NCBI RefSeq assembly: GCF_014356525.2
Contig: NW_024090266.1
Span: 1-64,000, forward strand
Reading direction: 5' to 3'
Length of the DNA stretch: 64,000 nt
Source of the DNA: Nilaparvata lugens
Lineage: Eukaryota > Arthropoda > Insecta > Hemiptera > Delphacidae
The notes under the pieces are model-generated. The model did no database searches and was not told where the DNA came from. It saw only the letters and a program-made list of their open reading frames with translations. The position numbers and the translations under genes are program-made. Of this stretch, positions 21,611 to 32,973 are shown piece after piece (the stretch's first letter is position 1; each line of letters begins with the position of its first letter).

Positions 21611-23170
21611 GTCATCTTCTCAGCCTTTTCCCACTCAGGTGGGGTCGGCGTTTCGGGTCACTCGCTTCCAGGAGTCTCGGTCATGGGCTTCGTTTGGTGT
21701 TAGTCCCTTCTCTACAAGATCTTGGGCGATACAATTTTCCCATTTCTTCCTAGATCTTCCCCTCTTCCTAGTGTCTTCTTCGACATATAAGTGGTCGATC
21801 TTTTTCCCCACATAATCGTCCTCCGAATGTCCGTACCACTGCAGTCTTTTTTCTTTGATATTTCTGTAACCTTTATTCTGTTTCTTATTATTCCATTTCG
21901 GATTCTATCCCTTCTATTTCGGCCGCAACTCCACCTCAGCATCTTCATTTCAGTGACCTCCAGTCTGTGTTCAAGGCAGTAGCGGCTCGTGATCTTCTAG
22001 CTTGGGGTTCAACCTCATGATCTATTGGAGAGAAAGGTCAATAGGATATAGAGTATTGCGCATAATCAAGTGTAAACGTGATCAATATAATTACACCCCA
22101 AAGGTTGAGCTTATTTTCTACAAATATAAATTTTTGTCCTGTTCATATTTTTCTTGTTTGATTTTTACTTCGGGAGTTGGTCACCATATGTTTATTTTAC
22201 ACCTACCCTCAATATTAATATTGTTTGTATTTAACAAATACTGAACCTTATTCATATTTCTTCATCAAAATGCTGTTACGGTAACACAATAAATTATATT
22301 CACACTCTCACTAAAAGAAAATGGACACACTAGAAATACTCACGAATACACAAAACACACTAGAAATTACTATATTCTTCTACACGCAAAACAAATTTAT
22401 ATAACGAAAAATGCAGTGAGATCTATCACAACTGTAAACAGTGTATACCCGTAACCATACCGTATAACCTCAAAACTGTCACGCTTAGGCTACTTGTTTA
22501 CCGCTTTTTTACTGTTTACTGCCACCAAATTTAAATTTATTGGTTATAAGCAAGTTCAAGATGGCACTGTATCCGTATCACGAATACTCACGATTCATTC
22601 CGAGGTTTACCGAATGCTTCACTTGCCTCGGCTAGGTTCGGCTACTCTCGGATGAACTCGTGCAAACTTGGTTCACACAGGATTGTGAACCAAATCCGTG
22701 CTAGCAAACCGATTCCCCTCCTCCGTTCCACTACCATACCCAGCCCTGTTTTTGGGTTCACATCGGGAAATGAACACTGCTTTCCATCTCCACCATTCCA
22801 TCGTCATTCCATTCGGTGCTGTTTCAAGCAAGCCACTCCGGGCTCTCAGGCACCGGCCGCAAAACATCGACATTAAGTTTACGTAGATGAAAAATGTTGT
22901 GATGTAATTTAATGAGTATAAAGAAATATAATTATTTGAGTTGCAAATTCATCATTGTATAGGAAGCTGATTCAATTCTGGGGGTTCAATGAACCATTGA
23001 ACACATAGGACGAGCCGCCACTGGTTCAAGGACTGTTCAAGGTCTCCGCTCCGTATGTCAACGCGGGCCGCACGACTGTTTTATAGATTTTTCCCTTTAG
23101 TTTTTCATTCATTCTTCTATCACAAAGTATTCCAGTCATTTTCCTCCAATTTATCCAGGCTGTATCATTA
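21611..23170 (-). pseudogene. RTE-type LINE 3' fragment, split by a hAT-like element
   Basis: Minus-strand frames outside the hAT insertion read KGKIYKTVVRPALTYGAE (near 23050-23110), then MLRW and RRDRIRNGIIR, then in other frames VGKK and HDRDSW followed by an ADPT-like end. These are the conserved C-terminal blocks of RTE/BovB-type reverse transcriptases. Several frameshifts and stops are present. Only the end of the gene remains, and the same fragment recurs in segments B and C, so it was there before the duplications. Confidence 0.85.
21977..23023. mobile_element. Non-autonomous hAT-like transposon (1047 bp)
   Basis: Terminal inverted repeats cagtagcggctcgt and acgagccgccactg. The 8-bp target duplication gttcaagg lies at 21969-21976 and 23024-23031. 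Segments B (27831-27850) and C have the uninterrupted LINE sequence, confirming the borders. TIRs starting CAGT(A/G)GCG and 8-bp duplications fit the hAT superfamily. The interior includes a GC-richer stretch (about 22560-22870) with short frames but no transposase domain. Confidence 0.9.
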
Positions 23171-23854
23171 TACGTATTAATAATTAGCGCTATTGCCGTT
23201 CAATGTAAATTCGTGTGTAAGCCAGTATATATCTAGGGTGCTACGACATAAGCAGACAAGTCACAAAATGGTCAAAATGCGTTTTTCGGCCTAACATATT
23301 AAAAAAATCATGTTTTTGGACTCAGGGGACCTTGAAACGTATAGAAAACTTGAAATTAGGGTACCTTATTTTTTTTGGAAAGCAATACTTTCCTTACCTA
23401 TGGTAATAGGACAAGGAAAGTAGAAATAGAGATCTATCGTTTGGTCATAGTAATATAAGTCAATCTTGCTTATTACTGGAGTTATAAGGCTTTTTCCGTA
23501 ATAGTATAAGTATAAATCTTTATTATGTGATAGGGAAGAAGCATACAAGTCAAGTTAAATCCCTTTAACCCATTTGTTTTTACATCGTCTGCTAGGGAAA
23601 AAGCAGACAAGTCAATTTATCCCCCCGTAAACCCAGGTGTATTCTCATCATATGCTGCTGGAGGAAAAGCAGACAAGTCAAAGTTTCTTGAATGGAAATG
23701 AATTACATGGAAAAATCAACCATTATAATTATAAATTTTAAGCTGCGTACAACAAAGTTATTAACAAAATATTAATAACTTAATCCTTATGGATTCTATT
23801 AGATTGAATATAGCTTATCATGCACATGATGATCAGATGTGTTTGTTATCATTT

Positions 23855-24835
23855 TTTGCACTCTAATAAAGGAGCTACATGCGTATCGAACGTACCTCCC
23901 CAAACCACCAAACCATATTGTAGCAATGATTGCACCAGAGCGAAGTACCCATCTCAGCATTGGTAGCCGAAGATCGATCTTAGTTTGTGCAAATTATAAG
24001 ATACAAACCTCAATCTATCACACGGTAATCTATTGTTTTCTTCCATTTAAATCCCTGCTCAATTATAACACCCAATATTTCAAGTGACTCGTTCTTTCAA
24101 TTTCGGGCAATCACAACAACCGTATTAACATCAAATTCATTACAATTAATATGCAATTTCAGTTTACATGCCGTATCTTCCTGGCCAGTTATATTTCTTG
24201 AAATGCAATATATTTTGTTTTTTAATATTCAAACTTAGTGAGTTCATATCCAGCCATTTCTTTAGTAAGGAGATGCCCTTGAGGCGGCTCCATACACTTG
24301 GTGCCATGTTTCACCGCAAAACAAAGAACAGTATCATCTGCAAAAGAAACACCTCGCCCCCGCTCAGATCCAATTTCAACAATTCATTTACATACAGCAA
24401 AATAGGATTGGTGATAAGACTGTACCCTGAGGTAGGCTGTAGCCAGTAGGAGAGTCATTGATAACTTCACTAACTGAGTCATTAATAGTTAGAATCTGTG
24501 CCCTACGTGAAAGGTAACTATCAAATAATTTAATGTAGTTCCTCTGATTCCAACCCTTTCTAGTTTACATAATAGCGCTCATGAGATACTGTATCATAGG
24601 CCTTGGCCAAATCAATAAAGATAGCATGAGTTTTCTTTCCTTTATTTAAATGATCTGCCACAGAGTTCGAGACTGAATTAAAGCATCGTTAGTACTCTTA
24701 TTATTTTGAAATCCAAATTGATGATCTTCAATTATCTTATGTGACTCTAAGAATTCCACAATTTGTCTTTTTATTAGCTTCTCCATTATTTTAGTTAATG
24801 AACTCAAAATTTTCAATTAAATACGTTGTAATTGA
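23855..24835 (-). pseudogene. Decayed jockey-like LINE reverse transcriptase
   Basis: Read on the minus strand through several frame breaks: MEKLIKRQIVEFL, HQFGFQNNKSTNDAL (near 24690-24735), FIDLAKAYDTVSHE (near 24580-24625), LPQGTVLSPILF (near 24395-24435), SFADDTVLC (24321-24347) and LLQYGLVVWGG (near 23895-23930). This order of QFGF, A-box, LPQG, F/YADD and QYG.VVWGG blocks is that of jockey/CR1-group non-LTR reverse transcriptases. Stops and indels interrupt it throughout, so it is not functional. It truncates a family A MITE at about 23846. Confidence 0.8.
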
Positions 24836-25400
24836 AAGAAAGTGTTAGATGATGATATCTATGTGGGGTTGATTGTTGCTAATTGGAGGCAGCTGCGTTT
24901 GCTGGCATTATCACGGGATGCAGAAATAGTCTGCATTGCATAATTGAACTATTAAGTTGAGTCCAGACGGTGAAGAGCGACCCTTCGTTTGCGTGATCCT
25001 TTTTGTGGAAGTGATTTTGTGAGTGGATGAAGTGAATAATGGATTATCTTAAATATTTGGATTATTACGAACCAATACCTCAAGTAGGCCAGTACGGTGT
25101 CCGAATTTAAACTGAAGAGAAGTGCTGATTGCTCTCAGATTTTCTGCTGATAGTAGTCCACAGAGAGACTGGCGATTTATGTGAGTACTGCAGCATCATA
25201 TCGCATTGTACGTAGTGTTGCGGCGATAGCTATTATTTGTTAGGTAATGAAAAAATATTACATTAAATTCCTAGCTGGACAATACGCTAGAAAAAACTGA
25301 GAAATTGATAAGAATGAATTTCAAATGAACACCAAAAAGGTGAGGAGTTGTTCATGTGTTCACTGTAACGACATTTGAAAGAGTTTAGGAGATTATCTAA
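24836..25400. other. No gene supported; possible short frame
   Basis: A 23-codon frame starts at 25039 (MDYLKYLDYYEPIPQ...) and contains a potential donor after CCTCAA. No continuation exon was found and a chance frame is likely. Confidence 0.3.
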
Positions 25401-25435
25401 TCGCAGATGATCATTATAACGACGGTCAAGAGAAG

Positions 25436-25556
25436 ATCGAGACTGAAAAAGGGAGAGAATGGGAGTAAGTGGGGGAAAAAGAGAGAGAGAGAGAGAATGA
25501 GATTGATTTTTTCTTCTTCCCCCCTCACACTCTTTCTCTTTCTCTCTCTCTCAGGC
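25436..25556. repeat. Purine tract followed by pyrimidine tract
   Basis: A GA-rich stretch with a gagagagagagagag run near 25480-25497 is followed by a CT-rich stretch ending tctctctctctcag. The two can pair as a low-complexity hairpin. The frames on either strand are repeat artefacts. Confidence 0.75.
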
Positions 25557-25605
25557 ATAATATGCCGAATGACCAACATAAGCAGATCGTGATCCACACT
25601 GCAGA

Positions 25606-25801
25606 AATGCGTGTAGAATTATGCGCCACGAACTTGATGTGTTTTTTTTTACTTTACTTTCATCAGCTGATGTTTTCTTACTATTTCTGTATTTGTACAG
25701 AAACAGTAACATGCAGATACAATGAGCATAGATAGCATCAGCTGATAAATAGTGAAATTCGAGTGTCTGTGGCGCATAAGTCTGTACGCACTTCAATTTG
25801 A
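25606..25801. mobile_element. Palindromic MITE family C, copy
   Basis: Very similar to 18788-18981. Together with the adjacent family D palindrome it forms a roughly 550-bp block duplicated from (or to) 18740-19290. Confidence 0.75.
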
Positions 25802-25893
25802 CCAGAAGACGTCAGTGGTAAAGAGCTACTTGCCTTCCCTCGTCTCGCCCCGACAAAAATCTGAGAGATGTCGAGCCGAGCGGAGTGAAGCAC

Positions 25894-26069
25894 TACCTCC
25901 GTAAACAAAGTCATAGTGTATTCGTGTGACGTCTGCACAGGTAGGGCTCCTACACCAATAAAAACCCTAGCTGATATAGATCAGCTGAAATCAACAAATT
26001 TTTATTGGCATAGGAACCCTACCTGTGCTGACGTCACACGAATGCACTATGGCTTTGTTTACGGAGGTA
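25894..26069. repeat. Palindromic MITE family D, copy
   Basis: Near copy of 19080-19255, with arms cactacctccgtaaacaaag and the complement. Downstream, actcggcgagagtgaagc occurs twice (about 26130 and 26172). Confidence 0.85.
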
Positions 26070-26242
26070 GTGAGTGAAGGCGAGCGATGGCATAGTAGGC
26101 ATCCATACGCTCGTCGTCATTTGTAGAGACACTCGGCGAGAGTGAAGCGCCGGCATTAGCTTGGAAGTAGATACTCGGCGAGAGTGAAGCTCCGGCATGA
26201 GCTTGAAAATATAATATCAAATTTAAAATTAAACTAATGATT

Positions 26243-28080
26243 TGTGATTCAAATTCATACAAGCACTGCATTATTTAATTTTATAGGGTCATAAAATTTG
26301 ATAGATATTAGCACTGCTAGTGTTTTTATATTATCATTAATATGTAACTTTGATGCAGCCTCCACTAAGTTGCAATAAAACCGAAATAGTTTAACTTTGA
26401 ACAAAAAATAGTATCAATGAATGGTGGTCATTTCATCTGTGCCTTAGAGGAACAATAGCGTAAGTAGATATCCCATGGCATAGGGCGTTTATGTCGCAAC
26501 TTCTACTGTTATCTCAAGCCGATTACTGTCGACTATTGTTGATTTTTACTGTTTTCACCGAGTAAGAGTGTATGAACGGCACAATATGAGAGACTACGAG
26601 CGTCACACAGCTTCACGGGAAAGAACTACGTGGACTATCGGCTTGAGATAACAGTAAAAGTTGCGACATAAACGCCCTATGCCATGGGATATCTAATTAT
26701 GCTATTGTTTCTCTATGTCTGTGCTTCCTGTGAATGTGAGAAGTTGTACGTATAATATTTTAAAGTATTTCTGTTTTGAACTACTATTTCAAAGTAAAGC
26801 TATTGCAACAAGCAAAATATCTTGACCTTTTCCTTTTACACTCAAGGCACAATAAAGTAAGCCTATGTATAAACAAACTACAAGACGATTAAGTATTACC
26901 ATTGAGAAGCAATAGCTTGAGTAGATATCCCATGGTATAGAGCGTTTATGTCGCAACTTTTAATGTTATCACAAGCCGATAGTTCACGTATTTCTTTCTC
27001 AGAAAGGTGTGTGACTTTGGTAGTCTCTCACATTGTGCCGTTCATACATTCTCACACGGCTAAAACAGTAAAAATCTACAATAATCGATAGTAATCGATT
27101 TGAGATAACAGTAAAAGTTGCGACATAAACGCCCTATTCCATGGGATTGCTTCTCTATGGTATTACCTTGTACTTGAATTCATACACCCATGTAAATATA
27201 CATGAAGTCAAGTTTCTTCCTTCAAGTTTGACGAATACTGCTTGAATATAGAGCAAAATAGAAAAAAACGAAAAAATACTTCGAATAGAATTCTTTGTCA
27301 TAAACACATAGTGCAATAGACATAGTCATCAAGAAATAGTATTCATACAAAAGTCACTTGAAATCATTCATATATCTATCTCTATCTCTAATTGCATTCA
27401 ATCTCTATTCTCATCAATTAATTTTTCATACTTTGTAAAATTCGTTGAATAATTGGCAATACTGTCTTCTTCTCAGCCTTTTCCCACTCAAGTGGGGTCG
27501 GTGTTTCGAGTCGGTCGCTTCCAGGAGTCTCGGTCGTGGGCTTCGTTCGGTGTTAGTACCTTCTCTACAAGATCTTGGGCGATACAATTTTCCCATTTCT
27601 TCCTAGATCTTCCCCTCTTCCTAGTGTCTTCTTCGACATGTAAGTGGTTGATCTTTTTCCCCACATAATCGTCCTCCCTTCTCTCCACATGTCCGTACTA
27701 CTGCAGTCTATTTTCTTTGATATTTCTGTAACCTTTATTCTGTTTCTTATTATTCCATTTCGGATTCTATCCCTTCGATTTCGGCAGCAACTCCGCGTCA
27801 GCATCTTCATTTCAGTGACCTCCAGTCTGTGTTCAAGGGCTGTTCAAGGTCTCCGCTCCGTATGTCAACGCGGGCCGCACGACTGTTTTATAGATTTTTC
27901 CCTTTAGTTTTTCATTCATTCTTCTATCACAAAGTATTCCAGTCATTTTCCTCCAATTTATCCAGGCTGTATCATTTAAATGTAAATTCGTGTGTAAGCC
28001 AGTATATATATCTAGGGTGCTACGACATAAGCAGACAAGTCACAAAATGGTCAAAATGCGTTTTCCGGCCTAACATATTA
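26243..28080 (+). repeat. Segmental duplicate B
   Basis: Same backbone as A and C, but it lacks the family G insertion and the hAT insertion, giving empty sites for both. It stops at cctaacatatta and joins foldback-core DNA. More diverged in small indels than A is from C. Confidence 0.85.
27455..27990 (-). pseudogene. RTE-type LINE 3' fragment in segment B
   Basis: Uninterrupted version of the fragment in A. One minus-strand frame reads RREDDYVGKKI, GRSRKKWENCIAQDL and AHDRDSWKRPTRNTDPT, the classic end of RTE reverse transcriptases. A second frame has RRDRIRNGIIRNRIKV upstream. A frameshift lies between them, near 27680. Confidence 0.85.
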
Positions 28081-28281
28081 TTAGTAGTTCTGTGAACTGT
28101 AGACCTCACGCAGTATTCTCATCCACAAGTACCTGATTGAAACTATAGACCTTATGGAAATAAAGCAATAGACTGGCTTCTCCACACATCTGTTTAATCA
28201 CTTGTCAGCTGATTTATGATGAATAATTCTATAATCTGATTTTTACTCTAATATTGGCGTATAAAGGAGGCTCCTTCTTCC
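28081..28281 (+). repeat. Core remnant of the 5-kb-region foldback element
   Basis: ttagtagttctgtgaactgt resembles 3998-4022, and tcagctgatttatgatgaat through aaggaggctccttcttcctt resembles 6177-6258. It sits exactly between segments B and C, so it may mark the duplication junction. Confidence 0.65.
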
Positions 28282-29201
28282 TTTTATAGGGTCATAAAAT
28301 TTGATAGATTTTAGCACTGCTACTGCTTTTATATTATCATTAATATGTAACTTTGATGCAGCCTCCACTAAGTTGCAATAAAACCGAAATAGTTTAACTT
28401 TGAACAAAAAATAGTATCTATGAATGGTGGTCATTTCATCTGTGCCATAGAGGAACAATAGCGTAAGTAGATATCCCATGACATAGGGCGTTTATGTCGC
28501 AACTTTTACTGTTATCTCAAGCCGATTACTGTCGACTATTGTTGATTTTTACTGTTTTCACCGGGTATGAGTGTATGAACGGCACAATATGAGAGACTAC
28601 GAGCGTCACACAGCTTCACGGGAAAGAACTACGTGGACTATCGGCTTGAGATAACAGTAAAAGTTGCGAAATAAACGCCCTATGCCATGGGATATCTAAT
28701 TATGCTATTGTTTCTCTATTTCTGTGCTTCCTGTGAATGTGAGTTGTACGTATACTATTTTAAAGTATTTCTGTTTTGAACTACTATTTCAAATCAAAGC
28801 TATTGCAACAAGCAAAATATCTTTACCTTTTCCTTTTACACTCAAGGCACAATAAAGTAAGCCTATGTATAAACAAACTACAAGACGATTAAGTATTACC
28901 ATAGAGAAACAATAGCTTGAGTAGATATCCCATGGTTTATGTCGCAACTTTTACTGTTATCTCAAGCCGATAGTTCACGTATTTCTTTCTCAAAAAGGTG
29001 TGTGACGTTGGTAGTCTCTTACATTGCGCCGTTCATTCACTCACCCGGCTAAAACAGTAAAAATCTACAATAATCGATAGTAATCGACTTGAGATAACAG
29101 TAAAAGTTACGACATAAACGCCCTATACCATGGGATATCTACTCAAGCTATTGCTTCTCTATGGTAATACCTTGTACTTGAATTCATACACCCATGTAAA
29201 T

Positions 29202-29394
29202 CTCTTTCCTGTATAGGGCTACTTGTAATATAAATATGAAGAAAATAAAAATCTCAGTACCCTTCTTTTAAAATATTCTATCACAACATGTTTCGGTCAT
29301 TTATGATCACTTGAAAATGGCATAAATGACCGAAACATGTTGTGATAAAATATTTTAAAAGAAGGGTACTGAGATTTTCATTTTCTTCATATTT
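29202..29394. mobile_element. Foldback family G insertion in segment C
   Basis: 193 bp, flanked by acccatgtaaat at 29190-29201 and 29395-29406. Same event as at 21142-21334. Confidence 0.85.
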
Positions 29395-29671
29395 ACCCAT
29401 GTAAATATACATGAAGCCAAGTTTCTTCCTTCAAGTTTGGAGAATACTGCTTGAATATAGAGCAAAATAGAAGAAACGAAAAAATACTTAGAATAGAATT
29501 CTTTGTCATAAACACATAGTGCAATAGACATAGTCATCAAGAAACAATAGTCATACAAAAGTCACTTAGAATCATTCATATCTATCTCTATCTCTAAATT
29601 GCATTCAATCTCTATTCTCGTTAATTTATTTTTCATACTTTGTAAAATCCGTTGAATTATTAGCAATACTG

Positions 29672-30180
29672 TCATCTTCTCAGCCTTTTCCCACTCAGGT
29701 GGGGTCGGCGTTTCGGGTCACTCGCTTCCAGGAGTCTCGGTCATGGGCTTCGTTTGGTGTTAGTCCCTTCTCTACAAGATCTTGGGCGATACAATTTTCC
29801 CATTTCTTCCTAGATCTTCCCCTCTTCCTAGTGTCTTCTTCGACATATAAGTGTTCGATCTTTTTCCCCACATAATCGTCCTCCGCATGTCCGTACCACT
29901 GCAGTCTTTTCTCTTTGATATTTCTGTAACCTTCATTCTGTTTTTTATTATTCCATTTCGGATTCTATCCCTTCTAGTTAGGTCGCAACTCCACCTCAGC
30001 ATCTTCATTTCAGTGACCTCCAGTCTGTGTTCAAGGGCTGTTCAAGGTCTCCGCTCCGTATGTCAACGCGGGCCGCACGACTGTTTTATAGATTTTTCCC
30101 TTTAGTTTTTCATTGATTCTTCTATCACAAAGTATTCCAGTCATTTTCCTCCCAATTTATCCAGGCTGTATAATTATAAG
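29672..30180 (-). pseudogene. RTE-type LINE 3' fragment in segment C
   Basis: Same domain blocks as in A and B (GKIYKTVVRPAL-type and RRDRIRNGIIKNRMKV), with its own substitutions. It has an uninterrupted gttcaagggctgttcaagg at the site where A holds the hAT element. Confidence 0.85.
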
Positions 30181-30365
30181 TATTAATAACTAGCGCTATT
30201 GCCATTCAATGTAAATTTTGTGTAAGCCAGTACATATCTAGGGTGCTAGGACTTAAGCAGACAAGTCACAAAATGGTCAAAATGCGTTTCCGGCCTAACA
30301 TATTAAAAAAATCGAGATCTATCGTTTGGTCATAGTAATATAAGTCAATCTTGCTTATTACTGGA

Positions 30366-31062
30366 GGTATAAGGCTTTTTCCGTAATAGTATAAGTATAA
30401 ATCTTTATTATGTGATAGGGAAGAAGCATACAAGTCAAGTTAAATCCCTTTAACCCATTCGTTTTTACATCGTCTGCTAGGGAAAAAGCAGACAAGTCAA
30501 TTTATCCCCCGTAAACCCAGGTGTATTCTTATCATATGCTGCTGGAGGAAAAGCAGACAAGTCAACGTTTCTTGAATGGAAATGAATTACATGGAAAAAT
30601 CAACCATTATAATTATAAATTTTTAAGCTGCGTACAACAAAGTTATTAACAAAATATTAATAACTTAATCCTTATGGATTCTATTAGATTGAATATAGCT
30701 TATCATGCACATGATGATCATATGTGTTTGTTAAGTTCCTTTCAATCTAATAGAATCTATAAGGATTGAGTTATTAACATTTTGTTAATAACTTTGGTGT
30801 AAACGCGGCTTAAAAATTTATAATGGTTGATTTTTCCTTGTAATTTAAGAAATTCGAGAAACTTTTCCTTGTCTGCTTCTTCTCCAGCAGCAGATGATGA
30901 GAATACACATGGGTTTACGGGGGGATAAATTGACTTGTCTGCTTTTTTCCCTAGCAGACGATGTAAAAACACATGAGTTACAGGGATTTAACTTGACTTG
31001 TATGCTTCTTCCCTATCACATAATAAAGATTTATTCTTATACTATTACGGAAAAAACCGTAT
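30366..31062. repeat. Foldback around a family A MITE, with cagacaagtca motifs
   Basis: The left arm (ggctttttccgtaatagtat, later gcagacaagtcaatttatcc) and right arm (ggataaattgacttgtctgc, later tatactattacgg) are inverted. The family A MITE at 30650-30806 forms the centre. The left arm also exists singly in segment A at 23470-23740, so the right arm was probably formed by an inverted duplication in C. Confidence 0.75.
30650..30806. mobile_element. Harbinger-like palindromic MITE (family A)
   Basis: agctgcgtacaacaaagtta end and an inverted end ccaaagttattaacaaaatg. Lies at the centre of the surrounding palindrome. Confidence 0.65.
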
Positions 31063-31461
31063 GCATGAATAAATAAATAAAATTGAACCCTGTAAATGTG
31101 ATTCATGGGAAGATAGAACATGATTTTACACACACTCTAATTCCAATATTTAATGTCTTGGAAACCAAATATTTAATGTGTTGAAACCAAAAATTTAGAC
31201 ACGAAACAATATGAATTATTGTACTTTTGATTAGTACACGGATTGGAAATAAACCAGATCTTGTGTTTTCAGAATATGAAATTACTACTGATGATACGGA
31301 ATCGCTGAGACCAGAATTGTTCAAGTGATGCGGCCTCTCTGAATCCTGCCAATAAGGTAATACACATTCTTAGAAAGTGTAGTGTGTAGTGGTAGTATAT
31401 TTTCTGTATTTAGTTGCAGTTGAATACTTTACACTGTAGGAATTATCCATAATCTTTATTA
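31063..31461. other. No gene recognised
   Basis: Begins with atgaataaataaataaaatt, a tail-like A-rich motif also seen at 39778. The short minus-strand frame at 31103-31324 has no support. Confidence 0.35.
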
Positions 31462-32660
31462 TCAAACGAGAATCCAAATTCAATTCTGTAAATCACCCCG
31501 AAGACTTCTGCTACTGCAAATATTGACAACAGGGTAAACAGCTAGATGGAATAGTAGCGCTCATCGAATTTCCATCTATAGTGAGGTCCACGTTATAATG
31601 GCAGTGAAGAAAGATAGGAGAAAAACGTTGCCAAGTCTCTCCATTTTGCCACTGACTGTACACAGCTGTTATTCAATTCATCCCATTAAATTTAATTTGA
31701 TAATAATTATCATTTTCTTGATAAAATAATCAAATTAAAGTAAAAATTATCAAGAAAATATATTTTTTCATAATTTGATTCAAAAATTTGCTTCCATAAC
31801 TGAGATCAAATTTTTATTTTGATACAAACCTGAAATGGCGGCTAATTTAAAAAGCTGTGATACAACAATCTGAATTTCAAAACAACAGAAATCAAGTTAT
31901 TTGGTAGGCATTCTATTCCAATTTCTTTTAAAAATAATACAAAAATAGAAATCCTATTCAAAAATAAGTAATTTCAATAGATTAATTCTGAAATAACTTT
32001 TCAATATTATTTATACCGGTACGAGTAGGTCTAACCTATACGTGTAGGCTAACTGAAGCATGGATGAAGTCTAGGATGGTTAGTTATCAACTTTAAAATG
32101 TCATTTCAGGTATTTTAATTTGTGTTTCTCTCATACTAATGTTTGAAAATTATTTTATTGTTTCAAAAATACATTTTAAATCAACGACTTGTGTACTCAA
32201 GTATTTTGATATCCATGATATCCTATACTATTAAACGAGCAATTTCTTTTTATATGTTTATAGGCTATATATGTATGTGACCGGATCTCGAAAACGGCTC
32301 TAACGATTCTCACGAAATTTAGATCAAAGTAGGTTCATGATATGAAAATTCGATCGCACTAGGTCTAGAAGAAAAAAATGGCGGCTGAGAATTGTTTGTT
32401 CACTTTTGTACAGTCACTGTCAAAAGTAAAAATAAAATATTCTGGCAAATAGACAACATTGCAAAGCGTGAGAGAGATAGTGCTATATGTTTTGTTGTAT
32501 GATAGAAAAGGACAGCAACAGTATTGTCAATCGTACACTGCCATTATAATGTGGACCTCACTATAGCTGTTTACCCTGTTGTTAATATTTGTAGTAGCAG
32601 AAGTCTTCGGGGTGATTTTCAGCATTCATTTTGGATTTTCGTTTAATAATAATTATAATT
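31462..32660. repeat. Outer inverted repeat enclosing a family B element
   Basis: aaatcaccccgaagacttct, then acaacagggtaaacagct on the left, pair with agctgtttaccctgttgtt, then agaagtcttcggggtgattt on the right (about 32563-32620). The 989-bp family B relative fills the centre. Confidence 0.75.
31577..32565. mobile_element. Long family B transposon relative (989 bp)
   Basis: Ends tatagtgaggtccacgttat and, inverted, tatagtgaggtccacattat. The interior is unrelated to the 218-bp copies except near the ends. At about 32230-32370 it contains a gtgaccggatctcgaaaacg stretch, another interspersed repeat. No transposase frame seen. It may be nearer the parental element, or carry a later insertion. 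Confidence 0.7.
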
Positions 32661-32754
32661 TCATTAGCATTTGAATAAATGCAATATCTCAGTAATTTCC
32701 ATCTGTATCCATAATCTATTACAAACTAGACGGATATGGCGAAGCGAAGCGAGC

Positions 32755-32973
32755 CTGACGGCTAGTCTATTATATAATAAAGGAAATGATTGGCTTATAC
32801 ACGTATGGGATAGTAGATTCACGAATCATCACGTCTGAACTACTCAACTGATTAGCTTTTTTGCATACTGATTATTAATTTACCGAGGATGGTTCCAGGC
32901 CTATTTTAAATTCAATATTTTAGTAGGACAAGTTATTAATTAGACCCTTGCAGAGCACGGGTTACCTGCTAGT
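32755..32973 (-). repeat. Minus-strand member of the 1994-2380 repeat family
   Basis: On the minus strand it begins ctagcaggtaacccgtgctc and continues through aggcctggaaccatcctcgg and gagtagttcagacgtgatga, matching the order in 1994-2380. The right edge reads acgggttacctgctagt. Confidence 0.65.

Larger units (their letters stand above)
20180..23846 (+). repeat. Segmental duplicate A
   Basis: Shares its backbone with segment B (26243-28080, offset 6063 at the start) and segment C (28284-30735, offset 8066 at the start). Order within the unit: tagggtcataaaatttgat lead, two palindromes with gggcgtttatgtcgcaac, a foldback insertion (A and C only), an RTE LINE fragment, then DNA with cagacaagtca motifs and half a family A MITE. 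A alone carries the 1047-bp hAT-like insertion. It ends where jockey-like sequence begins, near 23846. Confidence 0.85.
28284..30735 (+). repeat. Segmental duplicate C
   Basis: Closest to A: it shares the family G insertion with the same 12-bp target duplication, and many substitutions. It lacks the hAT insertion and about 120 bp present in A at 23313-23425. Confidence 0.85.

Noticed and set aside
22652..22886. GC-rich frames inside the hAT-like element
   Set aside because: Overlapping frames on both strands with no transposase or other domain; the element looks non-autonomous.
25039..25110. Small frame MDYLKYLDYYEPIPQ... with an internal GT
   Set aside because: Only 23 codons, and no acceptor-linked continuation was found; chance is sufficient.
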